Shown: positions 44,921 to 52,906 of the stretch, piece after piece | Position numbering within the stretch: the first letter of the stretch is position 1 | Layout: each line of letters begins with the position of its first letter | Assembly: GCF_000375465.1 (NCBI RefSeq) | Contig: NZ_AQXH01000001.1 | Location: 806,130-870,129, forward strand | Reading direction: 5' to 3' | Source of the DNA: Balneola vulgaris DSM 17893 | Lineage (GTDB): Bacteria; Bacteroidota; Rhodothermia; Balneolales; Balneolaceae | Length of the DNA stretch: 64,000 nt | Translations under genes and position numbers: made by a program | The notes under the pieces: model-generated | Databases searched by the model: none | Seen by the model: only the letters and a program-made list of their open reading frames with translations | Told to the model about the DNA's origin: nothing

Positions 44921-45853
44921 ATGAAACAAAGAATTTTTATTGGTAGCTCAAAAGAAGGTCTTGAAGTTGCAGAGTTTATAAAATCTGAATTGAATACCGA
45001 ATTCGAATGTTCAATTTGGACAGACGATGTTTTTAAATACAATGACAGTTTCTTCGAAACATTGATCAGAGAAGCAAGTCTGTTTGACTACGGAATTTTA
45101 ATCGCAACAAAAGACGACTTTACAAAATCACGCGATAACTCATTTGAAACACCTCGCGATAATGTGGTTTTCGAATTTGGTCTTTTCCTAGGTGCTATGG
45201 GAACAAATAGAGCCTTTTTGATTCAAGAGAAGGGCAGTAAATTACCTTCAGATTTATTGGGAATAACAATTCCCTCCTTTGAACGGGTAGCCGATTTAAA
45301 TACGAGTGAAGAGTTAGATTCTTTCGTTTCAAGAATTACAGAAACCATAAATGAAAATTCAGAATTAGGCACATTAAGCCTTCTACCCTCAACCGCTTTG
45401 GCAATTGGATATTATAACAATTTTCTCAAGCCTTTATGCGAAGAGCTTTATACAAACGAAGAAATAGATATAAATGGTTCTAATTGTTCTGATTTTAAGG
45501 TAAAAATTGTTCTTCCTAAAAACCTTGATTCTGACATAAAGAAATACGCCCAAGTATACTTCAAGAAGAATTCGCTCAGTCAGACAAGCATTCAAACAAG
45601 AAGTAGAAATTATCCTGTCTTTGTTGTGAAAAGTGAACCAACTAATGGATGCGTAAATATTTATGACATACCAACCACTCTTGACGGCATAGATAAGGCG
45701 ATTGAAATCCTTTTACGGAAAGGACACATTGGGAAAACTAGCCAGCAGAAACTTTTGGAAGAAAGGGAACTAAGAAATTTCGAATCAACATTATCGCATT
45801 TAATTGAAAGTGACGCATACACAAAAGAACTTATTGAAATAATAAAAGAATAA
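44921..45853 (+). CDS. TIR-STING fusion, CBASS effector NADase
   Basis: The 310 residues split into an N-terminal TIR-like nucleotide-binding domain (about 1-145: 'RIFIGSSKEGLEVA', then 'FETPRDNVVFEFGLFLGAMG') and a C-terminal STING domain (about 150-310). E85 in 'VVFEFG' sits where the NADase Glu is found in TIR-STING proteins. 'TALAIGYYNNFLKPLCEEL' resembles the first STING helix, and 'KVKIVLPKNL' and 'NIYDIPTTLDGIDKAIEILL' fit the ligand pocket strands and helix. On binding the cyclic dinucleotide such proteins form filaments and destroy NAD+, killing the infected cell. It is coupled to the CD-NTase. Confidence 0.9.
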   Translation: MKQRIFIGSSKEGLEVAEFIKSELNTEFECSIWTDDVFKYNDSFFETLIREASLFDYGILIATKDDFTKSRDNSFETPRDNVVFEFGLFLGAMGTNRAFLIQEKGSKLPSDLLGITIPSFERVADLNTSEELDSFVSRITETINENSELGTLSLLPSTALAIGYYNNFLKPLCEELYTNEEIDINGSNCSDFKVKIVLPKNLDSDIKKYAQVYFKKNSLSQTSIQTRSRNYPVFVVKSEPTNGCVNIYDIPTTLDGIDKAIEILLRKGHIGKTSQQKLLEERELRNFESTLSHLIESDAYTKELIEIIKE

Positions 45854-45868
45854 ACACTGCCACCAACA

Positions 45869-46609
45869 ATGGGTATACAAACCACGTTAACAATAACAGA
45901 TGAACAAAAGTCGCTATTAATGACACTTTACCAACGACTCTTGGAAAAGAATTCTTTTAAAAACATCTGTACATTCTGTTGTCAATGGGGCAAAAACTAC
46001 CCTTTTGAAGAAAAATCAGGTTTTTTATTCGTAGGTAAGGCAGTAAATGGATGGGTGACATCAGACACGGATGTTTTCGAGCTCTTTAATGATTCAAACC
46101 CTAATAGAATTTTTGCAAGAAAAGATCAGATGGAATGGGTACACAATTTATATGGAAACAAACACGGTTACAACACCCGTAAATCAGCGTTTTGGAGATT
46201 AATAAAAATGATTTCTGAAAGGTATTATCCAGACGATTGGTATTCGAATGTTGCATGGTCAAATTTGTATAAGATCGCTCCTTATAATGGAGGGAATCCG
46301 AATGTGAAACTTCAAACTTTTCAAAGGGAATACTGCATTGAAATTCTGAATAAAGAGATCGAAATATTTAATCCGAAATACGTTGTGTTTCTAACGTCCG
46401 GCTGGGAAGATCCCTTTATCAAAAAATTAAATGGATTTGATAAAATGATGGAAGTTGGAAAAACGCAATGGGGGAAATACCAAACCAAGATGATTGATAT
46501 TAATGGAACTTATTTTATCGTTACACATCATCCACAAGGAAAAAAAGAACTGACTCATCGAAATGTTATTATAGATCTAATCCAAAAAACAAATGAGTAC
46601 AAAAGCTAA
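45869..46609 (+). CDS. Third gene of the CBASS operon, uracil-DNA-glycosylase-like fold (tentative)
   Basis: The 246-residue product starts 15 bases after the TIR-STING stop, on the same strand and with similar AT-rich composition. 'GFLFVGKAVNGW' (about 49-60) and 'FIVTHHPQGKK' (about 211-221) stand where uracil-DNA glycosylases carry their water-activating and HP(S) loops. 'PKYVVFLTSGWEDPF' in between fits a Rossmann-like central strand. A cluster CxxCC lies at 'ICTFCC'. There is no clear catalytic Asp or FeS site, so glycosylase activity is not claimed. It could be an accessory CBASS component or an unrelated passenger. Confidence 0.65.
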   Translation: MGIQTTLTITDEQKSLLMTLYQRLLEKNSFKNICTFCCQWGKNYPFEEKSGFLFVGKAVNGWVTSDTDVFELFNDSNPNRIFARKDQMEWVHNLYGNKHGYNTRKSAFWRLIKMISERYYPDDWYSNVAWSNLYKIAPYNGGNPNVKLQTFQREYCIEILNKEIEIFNPKYVVFLTSGWEDPFIKKLNGFDKMMEVGKTQWGKYQTKMIDINGTYFIVTHHPQGKKELTHRNVIIDLIQKTNEYKS

Positions 46610-46634
46610 TAAAGGTTATAGTCCATTTTCCCTC

Positions 46635-46778
46635 GTTCCCAACGTCCACGTTGGGAACGCATGCTAGAAGCTCCTGCTTCAAACTTTTCCTATCAGCTGA
46701 CAACACCTATGTAAGGCTTTGATGTTATATGTGAATTATTCATTTTAGCCCTGTAAATATTAGGGATATCAGGAACTC
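46635..46778 (+). repeat. Repeat module A: hairpin element plus leader block
   Basis: GTTCCCAACG-TCCA-CGTTGGGAAC is a perfect 10-bp hairpin with a tetraloop (46635-46658). It is followed after about 50 bases by the conserved block that starts TAAGGCTTTGATG (46712) and ends TTTAGCCCTGTAAATATTA-GGGATATCAGGAACTC (46778). A SnoaL gene starts 22 bases later. One base differs from the other copies (TTATAT for TTAAAT). Confidence 0.85.
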
Positions 46779-46800
46779 AACTTAAATAGACGAAGGCGAA

Positions 46801-47214
46801 ATGAATAAAGAATCTTTCCTTAGGGAATTCATGACTGAAATTTGGAATAAGAAGGATTTTGACAAAATTGAGCAATATGTTCATCCTGAGTATACCATTC
46901 ATCTCGACACAAATGATCCTTGGGAAGGTAAAACCTTATCTCATTCTGAATTCATAGAACGGTTGAATTTTTCATTCAACTCATTTCCTGATATGAATTT
47001 TGAAATTACATCCGCAATACCAGAAGAAAATCACGTTGCTATAACTTGGATTTTAACAGGTACAAATCTTGGAATGATCGGAGAATACCCGGCAACTAAA
47101 AAGTCTATTAATACCAAAGGGATAACTATTTATCATTTTAAGGACCATTTGATTAATGGACACACTCAAATTTTTGACAGAGTAACTGTTATGAAACAAT
47201 TAGGGTTTATGTAA
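46801..47214 (+). CDS. SnoaL-like (NTF2-fold) protein
   Basis: The 137-residue cytosolic protein has the SnoaL/ester-cyclase pattern: 'FMTEIWNKKDFDKIEQYVHPEYTIH' (core 'IWNKKDFDKIEQYV'), 'FNSFPDMNFEI' and 'VAITWILTGTNLGMIGEYPATKKSINTKGITIYHF' (core 'TGTNLGMIGEYPATKKSI'). Family members are small cone-shaped enzymes or ligand binders of varied function. The gene is followed by a GIY-YIG-like gene after one base (TAATATG), so the pair is coupled. Confidence 0.85.
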   Translation: MNKESFLREFMTEIWNKKDFDKIEQYVHPEYTIHLDTNDPWEGKTLSHSEFIERLNFSFNSFPDMNFEITSAIPEENHVAITWILTGTNLGMIGEYPATKKSINTKGITIYHFKDHLINGHTQIFDRVTVMKQLGFM

Positions 47215-47215
47215 T

Positions 47216-47554
47216 ATGAGAACAAGAAAAGAGCTTAAAGAAGCTTACAAACAAGTGAAATTCCCTATGGGAGTTTTTCAAATACGAAACATTAAAAACA
47301 ATAAAGTCTTGATTGACCATAGTATTGATATGGATTCAAAATGGAATAGACATAAAATGGAACTTAAGTTCGGAAACCATAGGAATCGGAGCTTCCAAAA
47401 AGATTGGAATGAGTATGGAGAAGAAAGTTTTGTGTTTAATGTTTTATCGGAATTAAAAAGTAGAGATGAAGAAAATATAAACTACAATAAGGAATTGGAA
47501 ACTCTACAGGATATAGTTATCGAAGAGTTGAATATTGATAGTATCTACAAATAA
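47216..47554 (+). CDS. Degenerate GIY-YIG nuclease-like protein
   Basis: The 112-residue protein resembles small GIY-YIG proteins: 'MGVFQIRNIKNNKVLIDHS' at the N-terminus stands for GIY...YIG, then 'WNRHKMELKFGNHRNRSFQKDWNEYGEESFVFNVL' (core 'FQKDWNEYGEESFVF'). The first Tyr is Phe (GVF), and the second motif reads LID in place of Y-x-G, so the active site is probably lost. It is coupled to the SnoaL gene upstream. The function is unknown. Confidence 0.7.
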   Translation: MRTRKELKEAYKQVKFPMGVFQIRNIKNNKVLIDHSIDMDSKWNRHKMELKFGNHRNRSFQKDWNEYGEESFVFNVLSELKSRDEENINYNKELETLQDIVIEELNIDSIYK

Positions 47555-47571
47555 AATTAGGATTTACCCTC

Positions 47572-47680
47572 GTTCCCAATGTCCACGTTGGGCATGTATG
47601 TTGTATAAGGCTTTGATGTTAAATGTGAATTATTCATTTTAGCCCTGTAAATAATAGGGAATAATAAACCCTGTGAGTGT
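47572..47680 (+). repeat. Repeat module B: hairpin element plus leader block
   Basis: A slightly decayed hairpin (GTTCCCAATG-TCCA-CGTTGGGCAT, 47572-47595) is followed 10 bases later by TAAGGCTTTGATGTTAAATG (47606) and TTTAGCCCTGTAAATAATAGGGA. It lies upstream of the lytS-like gene. After the GGGA the sequence differs from modules A and C but rejoins C at CTGTGAGTGTT. Confidence 0.8.
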
Positions 47681-47750
47681 TATTCTTATGTCGTTTACAA
47701 TTACAAAAAGGCAATAATTCCAATAATTATTTGGTACTAACTAAACTCAT

Positions 47751-48806
47751 TTGACCAAAAAAACGACGACAAAAATTCAGATAGATACTAAGAACATCCT
47801 TGCATTTTTCATGCATATTAGTTTTTGGTTCATCGTGTTTTTATGGCCTCTTTTATCATTGGAGGATATTTCACAAACACAATATATAATCAATAGAAAT
47901 TGGTTATCAACCAGTAGCCTTTTTGTAGTTTTCTACTTCAATTATTTTGTATTGGTAGATCAGTACTTTTTTAAAAATAGAAAAGCCCGTTTTTATATCG
48001 TAAACCTCTTACTCATTATTGGAATATATTTCCTAATTCAGTACTTCTTAAAATTAATTGTTTTTAACCCTTCAATAGATGGTGTCAGACTTAGAGAGGT
48101 TAAAAGTGGAGCCTATACATCTATTCAACTTTTATTACCAATGATTTTAGGTATTGGGATGTGTATTGGTTTAAAAATGAACAATAATTGGACTAAAAAT
48201 GAATTGATTTTACAACAAATAAAACAGACCCAATTAGATGCGGAAATCAAATACTTGAAATACCAAATTCAACCTCACTTCCTATTCAATACTTTAAATA
48301 ATATTTATTCATTAATTGATAGTTCTCCTAATACAGCCAAAACCTCTATTCATAGTTTGAGTAAAATGATGCGTTATTTGCTACATGAATCTGCAAAAAA
48401 CCATGTTCCTTTGGCAAAAGAAATTGATTTTTTGGATCGCTACATAGACTTAATGCAATTACGAACTTCCTCTAATTTAACCTTAACAAAAAATTTTCCT
48501 ATGATTAATCAACCCATCCAAGTTGCTCCACTCTTATTAATCTCCTTTGTCGAAAACGCATTTAAACATGGTGTAGATACTGTGCAACCTAGTTTTATAA
48601 AGATCAACTTGGGTATACGAAAGGATACCATACACTATAGCATTATAAATTCTTCATTTCCTAAAACAGAGTATATAACAGATTCTGGAATTGGTCTTAA
48701 AAATCTTAAAAAGAGGCTAGAATTGACATATCCAAACAGATTTGAATTGACCCAAGAAGATAGTAATAATATATACACAGCTAAATTGATACTAACCGTT
48801 CAATAA
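47751..48806 (+). CDS. LytS/YehU-type sensor histidine kinase
   Basis: The 351-residue protein has four membrane helices (about 16-36, 53-72, 81-105 and 124-141) with no large sensor domain, then a His_kinase domain: H176 in 'YQIQPHFLFNTLNNIY' is the phospho-acceptor and N269 in 'SFVENAFKHG' the N box. The ATP-lid motif is 'GIGLKNLKKRL'. It should phosphorylate the LytTR regulator encoded 2 bases downstream. The start is a TTG (47751); the next ATG would cut into the first membrane helix. Confidence 0.92.
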   Translation: MTKKTTTKIQIDTKNILAFFMHISFWFIVFLWPLLSLEDISQTQYIINRNWLSTSSLFVVFYFNYFVLVDQYFFKNRKARFYIVNLLLIIGIYFLIQYFLKLIVFNPSIDGVRLREVKSGAYTSIQLLLPMILGIGMCIGLKMNNNWTKNELILQQIKQTQLDAEIKYLKYQIQPHFLFNTLNNIYSLIDSSPNTAKTSIHSLSKMMRYLLHESAKNHVPLAKEIDFLDRYIDLMQLRTSSNLTLTKNFPMINQPIQVAPLLLISFVENAFKHGVDTVQPSFIKINLGIRKDTIHYSIINSSFPKTEYITDSGIGLKNLKKRLELTYPNRFELTQEDSNNIYTAKLILTVQ

Positions 48807-48808
48807 TA

Positions 48809-49528
48809 ATGATTAAATGTATATTGATTGATGATGAACCGCTAGCACTTAATCTTTTAGAAGGTTATGTGAAATCTACACCTTATTTAGAATTAGTTGC
48901 AAAATGTAATAACGCTATTACAGCTTTAGAAATACTTGAAGAAAATGATATCGATTTGATTTTTTGTGATATACAAATGCCAAATTTATCAGGTATGGAG
49001 TTTTCAAAAACGATCGTAAATGATAAAGCAAAAATTATTTTTACTACTGCCTTTGAAGAGTTTGCTTTAGAAAGTTATAAGGTAAATGCCATAGATTACT
49101 TAGTAAAACCTATTAGTTATTCAGAGTTTTTTTCAGCATTAAATAAAGCAAAAAAACAAATTCGGAATACTCCAATACAAGGACATACTGCAAATTATAA
49201 TGATGATTATATATTCGTAAAATCTGATTACAAATTGATTAAAATAGAATTAAAAGATTTAATGTATGTAGAAGGGTTAAAAGACTATTTAAAATTCTAT
49301 ACGGTCAATTCTGAAAAACCAATACTCTCCTTAAAAAGTATGAAGTCTTTAGAAGAAGAGTTGCCTAATAAATACTTTATGCGTGTGCATCGGTCTTTTA
49401 TAGTGAACTTAAAAAAAGTTACAACCATTGAGCGTAATCATATCATCTTTGGCAAAAAAAACATCCCTGTTTCGGAAAAATATAAAGAGAACTTTCAGAT
49501 GTTTATTGATTCTAATTTTTCAAAATAG
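48809..49528 (+). CDS. LytR/AlgR-family response regulator
   Basis: The 239 residues contain a receiver domain with D8-D9, phospho-acceptor D54 in 'IFCDIQMPNLSG' and K100 in 'DYLVKP'. A LytTR DNA-binding domain follows (about 137-239: 'YIFVKSDYKLIKIELKDLMYVEGLKDYLKFYT', core 'DLMYVEGLKDYLKFYT', and 'FMRVHRSFIVNLKKV'). It likely regulates the protease gene that follows after about 130 bases, and others. It is coupled to the sensor kinase. Confidence 0.94.
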   Translation: MIKCILIDDEPLALNLLEGYVKSTPYLELVAKCNNAITALEILEENDIDLIFCDIQMPNLSGMEFSKTIVNDKAKIIFTTAFEEFALESYKVNAIDYLVKPISYSEFFSALNKAKKQIRNTPIQGHTANYNDDYIFVKSDYKLIKIELKDLMYVEGLKDYLKFYTVNSEKPILSLKSMKSLEEELPNKYFMRVHRSFIVNLKKVTTIERNHIIFGKKNIPVSEKYKENFQMFIDSNFSK

Positions 49529-49656
49529 ACACAATCCCATCAAACGTATATAAAAGCCTTCCGTTTATCTATTTCTTTTTATAAAGCAATTCGTTTTCAG
49601 CAGTTTTGACATATCAAAAACTAAGTCAAAACTTTAATAACTCAAGCTTTAAGAAA

Positions 49657-51021
49657 ATGATCAAGACTTTAATAATTGCTTTACTTTTTTTCATCTTAAC
49701 ACCAACAGACAATATAAATGCGCAGAACCGTAATACTGATTTACCCCCCACACTACATGATTCTGGTTTAACAGCTATACAAACCGAGATTATAATCGAT
49801 TCAATTGGAAACAAATTAAGAACGAACTATATATTTCCTGAAATTGCAGAAAAAATGCTATCAAAGTTAGAAAACAACTTAAGTAAAGGGTTTTATAAGT
49901 CGATTGATGATCCAATGGAATTTGCAAATAAACTCACGCAAGATTTACAGTCTGTAAGTAACGACATTCACCTTCGTGTTATTTATGCCCCCGAAATGAT
50001 TGCAGAAGAACAAAAAGTTGTAACCGCTGCAGACAGCCTCAAATTTATTAATAAGCAAATAGATAGAATGAAACGGGAAAATTTTGGTTTCAAAGAGGTA
50101 AAAATATTAGATGGTAATATAGGCTACTTGAATCTTAAAGGATTTTTTAAAGCTCAATATGCAGGGGAAACTGCTGTGGCAGCAATGAATTTTTTAAGTA
50201 ACACAGATGCACTAATTATAGATCTTCGCCAAAATGGAGGGGGAACGCCGGGCATAATTCAATTGATTACTAGTTATCTTTATGGAGCAGAAAATATGGT
50301 GCATCTAAATACTATCTATTGGAAGCCGACGGATACTTACACACATACTTATACCCTACCACATGTTAGTGGAAAACGAAATCCTTTTGCTGATATATAT
50401 ATACTAACAAGTAGCCGCACATTTTCGGCTGCCGAAGAGTTTAGTTATAATTTAAAGCAACTAAAACGTGCCACTTTAATTGGAGAAACAACTGGTGGTG
50501 GCGCACATGCAGGTGGAATGGAGTTTCTGACAGATAGATTCGCCATGTGGATACCAGCAGGTAATGCAATTAACCCAATATCGAATACCAATTGGGAAGG
50601 TACTGGGGTTGTACCGCATATTAAAGTTAAAGCAGAACAAGCTTTAGAGATTGCTCAAATTACTGCACTTGATTCTTTATCGAAAAAAACTCAAGACCTT
50701 CAAATGAAACATTATTATGAATGGCATTTAAAAACACAAAAAGCATTACTCAATCCTATAAAAATTGAGCCAGACATTCTTAAATCTTACACTGGAAGGT
50801 ATAACGAACGAGTTGTTACTTTTGAAAATGGAAAGTTATACTATCAAAGAGGTGATAGGGGAAAATATGAACTTACACCCTTAAGCGAAGATGAGTTTAA
50901 ATTAAAAGGATTACCTGATTTCAGAATTCGGTTTATATTAGAAAATAACACAGTTATAGCTCTGGAAGGGTACTATGATGATGGGAGAACTGATAGAGAT
51001 TTAAAGTCTCCAAAAAAATAA
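49657..51021 (+). CDS. S41-family peptidase, secreted
   Basis: I start at the ATG 49657, which gives a signal peptide 'MIKTLIIALLFFILTP' with cleavage near NINA-Q; a TTG at 49606 would add 17 polar residues. The N-terminal helical domain precedes the S41 catalytic domain, with 'IDLRQNGGGTPG', 'ILTSSRTFSAAEEFSYNL' (catalytic Ser in 'SSRTFSAAEEF') and 'TLIGETTGGGAHAGG'. Residues from about 385 form a C-terminal beta domain. It acts in the periplasm or outside. The signalling pair upstream may control it. Confidence 0.88.
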   Translation: MIKTLIIALLFFILTPTDNINAQNRNTDLPPTLHDSGLTAIQTEIIIDSIGNKLRTNYIFPEIAEKMLSKLENNLSKGFYKSIDDPMEFANKLTQDLQSVSNDIHLRVIYAPEMIAEEQKVVTAADSLKFINKQIDRMKRENFGFKEVKILDGNIGYLNLKGFFKAQYAGETAVAAMNFLSNTDALIIDLRQNGGGTPGIIQLITSYLYGAENMVHLNTIYWKPTDTYTHTYTLPHVSGKRNPFADIYILTSSRTFSAAEEFSYNLKQLKRATLIGETTGGGAHAGGMEFLTDRFAMWIPAGNAINPISNTNWEGTGVVPHIKVKAEQALEIAQITALDSLSKKTQDLQMKHYYEWHLKTQKALLNPIKIEPDILKSYTGRYNERVVTFENGKLYYQRGDRGKYELTPLSEDEFKLKGLPDFRIRFILENNTVIALEGYYDDGRTDRDLKSPKK

Positions 51022-51106
51022 ATGTTGCCAACAAAAAATATAACTAATGTTTGCTAATTGATAACTCCATCTGCAGCTATACATACCGTCACTCCCTTAT
51101 ACCCTC

Positions 51107-51220
51107 GTTCCCAATGTCCACGTTGGGAACACATGTTGTATAAGGCTTTGATGTTAAATGTGAATTATTCATTTTAGCCCTGTAAATATTAGGGATATCA
51201 GGAACTCCGTGAGTGTTCAT
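51107..51220 (+). repeat. Repeat module C: hairpin element plus leader block
   Basis: Hairpin GTTCCCAATG-TCCA-CGTTGGGAAC (51107-51130, one G-T pair) is followed 10 bases later by TAAGGCTTTGATGTTAAATG (51141) and TTTAGCCCTGTAAATATTA, then GGGATATCAGGAACTC, as in module A. After GAACTC it continues CGTGAGTGTTCATCC as module B does. It lies about 90 bases before the glycine-zipper gene. Confidence 0.85.
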
Positions 51221-51308
51221 CCTGTGTTGTAGCCAATTAGAAAAAGAGGATTGAACAAAATGGGTAACTCATATTATTAAGCCACTTATAAAATATACGA
51301 GAGAAAAA

Positions 51309-51773
51309 ATGAATGTAAACGACACTTCCGAATTATTATACAATTTAATATCTCAGACGGATAAAAAATCAGAAATAAAAATTTACAACTGTTTTATCCG
51401 AACAATTTCTTCTTTAAAAAAGAGGGATTTGACTGAAAATCAATCGATACTAATACAAGAAAAACTCTCTTCATTAAATCTAAATTCGGTAAAGGAAAAC
51501 AGAAAAAAATACTACCAACAAAAACTTTCTGAATTTAAGGCATTCCTGAAAAATGAGTTTTCTTTCACCTCTGAAAAACATTATACAGAATTAGGAATAA
51601 TCTATGGAATGGTTTTAGGAACGGGAATTGGAGTATCTATAGGATCTGCTTTTAATCCAACTTTTGGATTAAGTATTGGGTTATCTATTGGAACAGGTGT
51701 TGGAATTGTGCTCGGAATGGTGTATGGAGCAAGAAAAGATGCTGAAGCCAAAAGACTAGGAAGAGTTCTATAA
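51309..51773 (+). CDS. Glycine-zipper membrane protein, unknown function
   Basis: The 154-residue protein has a charged, Lys-rich N-terminal half with helical character (about 1-95). A Gly-rich hydrophobic half follows: 'GIIYGMVLGTGIGVSIGSAF' and 'FGLSIGLSIGTGVGIVLGMVYG' hold GxxxG repeats in two membrane helices with an Asn-Pro turn. A short basic tail ends it. I do not recognise a family. Small helical proteins with such zippers are found among toxins and phage-defence effectors, but no partner gene is here. It stands alone after module C. Confidence 0.65.
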   Translation: MNVNDTSELLYNLISQTDKKSEIKIYNCFIRTISSLKKRDLTENQSILIQEKLSSLNLNSVKENRKKYYQQKLSEFKAFLKNEFSFTSEKHYTELGIIYGMVLGTGIGVSIGSAFNPTFGLSIGLSIGTGVGIVLGMVYGARKDAEAKRLGRVL

Positions 51774-51831
51774 AGAATCGCAGGAATTAATAAACTGGGT
51801 ACTTCAATGATTAAAGATTATGCCCTCCCTC

Positions 51832-51990
51832 CTTCCCAATGTCCATGTTAGGAACGCGTGTTGTATAAGGCTTGCCTTTAGTTCAAGATGAACCCAGGGC
51901 TTTGATAAACGCCCATCCAGTTCATCGTTAGTTTCTCTACAGATCCTGAATCAATTTTGCCCGCCTACCGGCTGGCAAGTTCAGGATGAC
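51832..51990 (+). repeat. Repeat module D1: decayed hairpin plus second repeat family with a 24-base insert
   Basis: A decayed copy of the GTTCCCAACG hairpin (51832-51855) is followed by TATAAGGCTT, then by CCTTTAGTTCAAGATGAAC and a block that recurs at 52596-52694. The block ends ATCCTGAA...TTCAGGAT (51943-51950 and 51980-51987). Here a 24-base insert containing CCCGCCTACCGGCTGGC widens the loop relative to the 52674 copy. Confidence 0.8.
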
Positions 51991-52059
51991 TTATAATTTA
52001 AAGCTGAATTATGATTTAATTATTGTCACTTTTAGTGAGCCACAATCACTTTTTCCCTT

Positions 52060-52111
52060 CCCCTTTTGTGTGGACAAAAGGGGAGCAGCACCGCCCCGAC
52101 AGCTGTCGGGG
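52060..52111. repeat. Two adjacent perfect palindromes
   Basis: CCCCTTTTG-TGTGGA-CAAAAGGGG (52060-52083) is a 9-bp hairpin, and CCCCGACAGCTGTCGGGG (52094-52111) is an 18-base perfect palindrome 10 bases later. They lie in non-coding DNA. An open frame across this stretch (51986-52195) reads through both palindromes and is not considered a gene. Confidence 0.75.
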
Positions 52112-52241
52112 TCCGGGCCTTCCTTAGCCACGCCAGGCACAACATGCAATTCCAACGCCGGAGATGTTTGGAAGTTTTTTGGTTTACCCTGCTAGTGTTA
52201 CTACTCACTTAACTAACATCCAAACAACCAAAACGACGTCA

Positions 52242-52385
52242 TCCTGAACAGCAGAACGAAGTGATGCGTGATTCAGGATCTTAAGTTGGCTATGAATGTG
52301 CGATAGGGTTGTTGAATGAAGCTTTGCTTAAGATTCTTGCATTGCAAAGAGAATTCCCTTACAGATCCTGAATCAAGTTCAGGAT
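52242..52385. repeat. REP-like ATCCTGAA/TTCAGGAT hairpins in both orientations
   Basis: The arms are at 52242-52249 with 52273-52280 (long loop, reversed order of flanks GTCATCCTGAAC...GATTCAGGATCT) and at 52365-52372 with 52378-52385 (5-base loop TCAAG). The same element closes module D1 and recurs at 52674. The rest of this 1.1-kb gap (51774-52906) holds no supported gene. Confidence 0.75.
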
Positions 52386-52562
52386 GACCAAATAATTTTA
52401 AGTCGAGTCTTGAAATAAGCTCTGTTACATCGAAGGATCTTAAGTGAACGCACTACTCATAGCTAGTTCAGGGTTTGAGACCCTTCGCAATCGATAAAGT
52501 GGCCTTAGAAGTACTCATCGGCTCAGGGTGACAGCTTTTTTTGTAAGATCATGCCCTCCCTC

Positions 52563-52779
52563 GTTCCCAACGTCCACGTTGGGAACGCATGCCATCTAAG
52601 GCGTTCCTTTAGTTCAAGATGAACACGAGGCTTTGATAAACGCCCATCCAGTTCATCGTTAATTTCTTTACAGATCCTGAATCAAGTTCAGGATGACCGT
52701 GAAAATGGTTATGTGATTAGTCCTTTAAGTGCACTAGCGTAAGGCTTTGATGTTAAATGTGAATTATTCATTTTAGCCA
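52563..52779 (+). repeat. Repeat module D2: perfect hairpin, second repeat family and leader block
   Basis: A perfect hairpin GTTCCCAACG-TCCA-CGTTGGGAAC (52563-52586) is followed by the block CCTTTAGTTCAAGATGAAC (52602) and hairpin ATCCTGAA-TCAAG-TTCAGGAT (52674-52694). The leader block TAAGGCTTTGATGTTAAATG...TTTAGCC (52740-52778) comes last. After TTTAGCC the sequence departs from modules A-C. The SnoaL lipoprotein gene starts about 130 bases later. Confidence 0.8.
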
Positions 52780-52906
52780 TGCCTTTTTTTGAAATGCAGG
52801 GATTTCAAATAGTAAAAAAACAGTCCGTTGTTCGACATAAAGTAGAACTGACAAATTTTAGGATGAAAAAAGAATTAGATTAACGCTTTAAATAATTAAT
52901 CCACTT

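Noticed and set aside
46711-46778. Calling the repeated leader block a proven promoter
   Set aside because: A TTG and a TCATTTTA stretch 18 bases later are present but match the TAnnTTTG consensus poorly, so it is reported as a repeat with possible promoter function only.
51986-52195. Small open frame of 69 codons
   Set aside because: It reads through two perfect palindromes and REP-like elements, and its sequence is low in complexity without a known domain.
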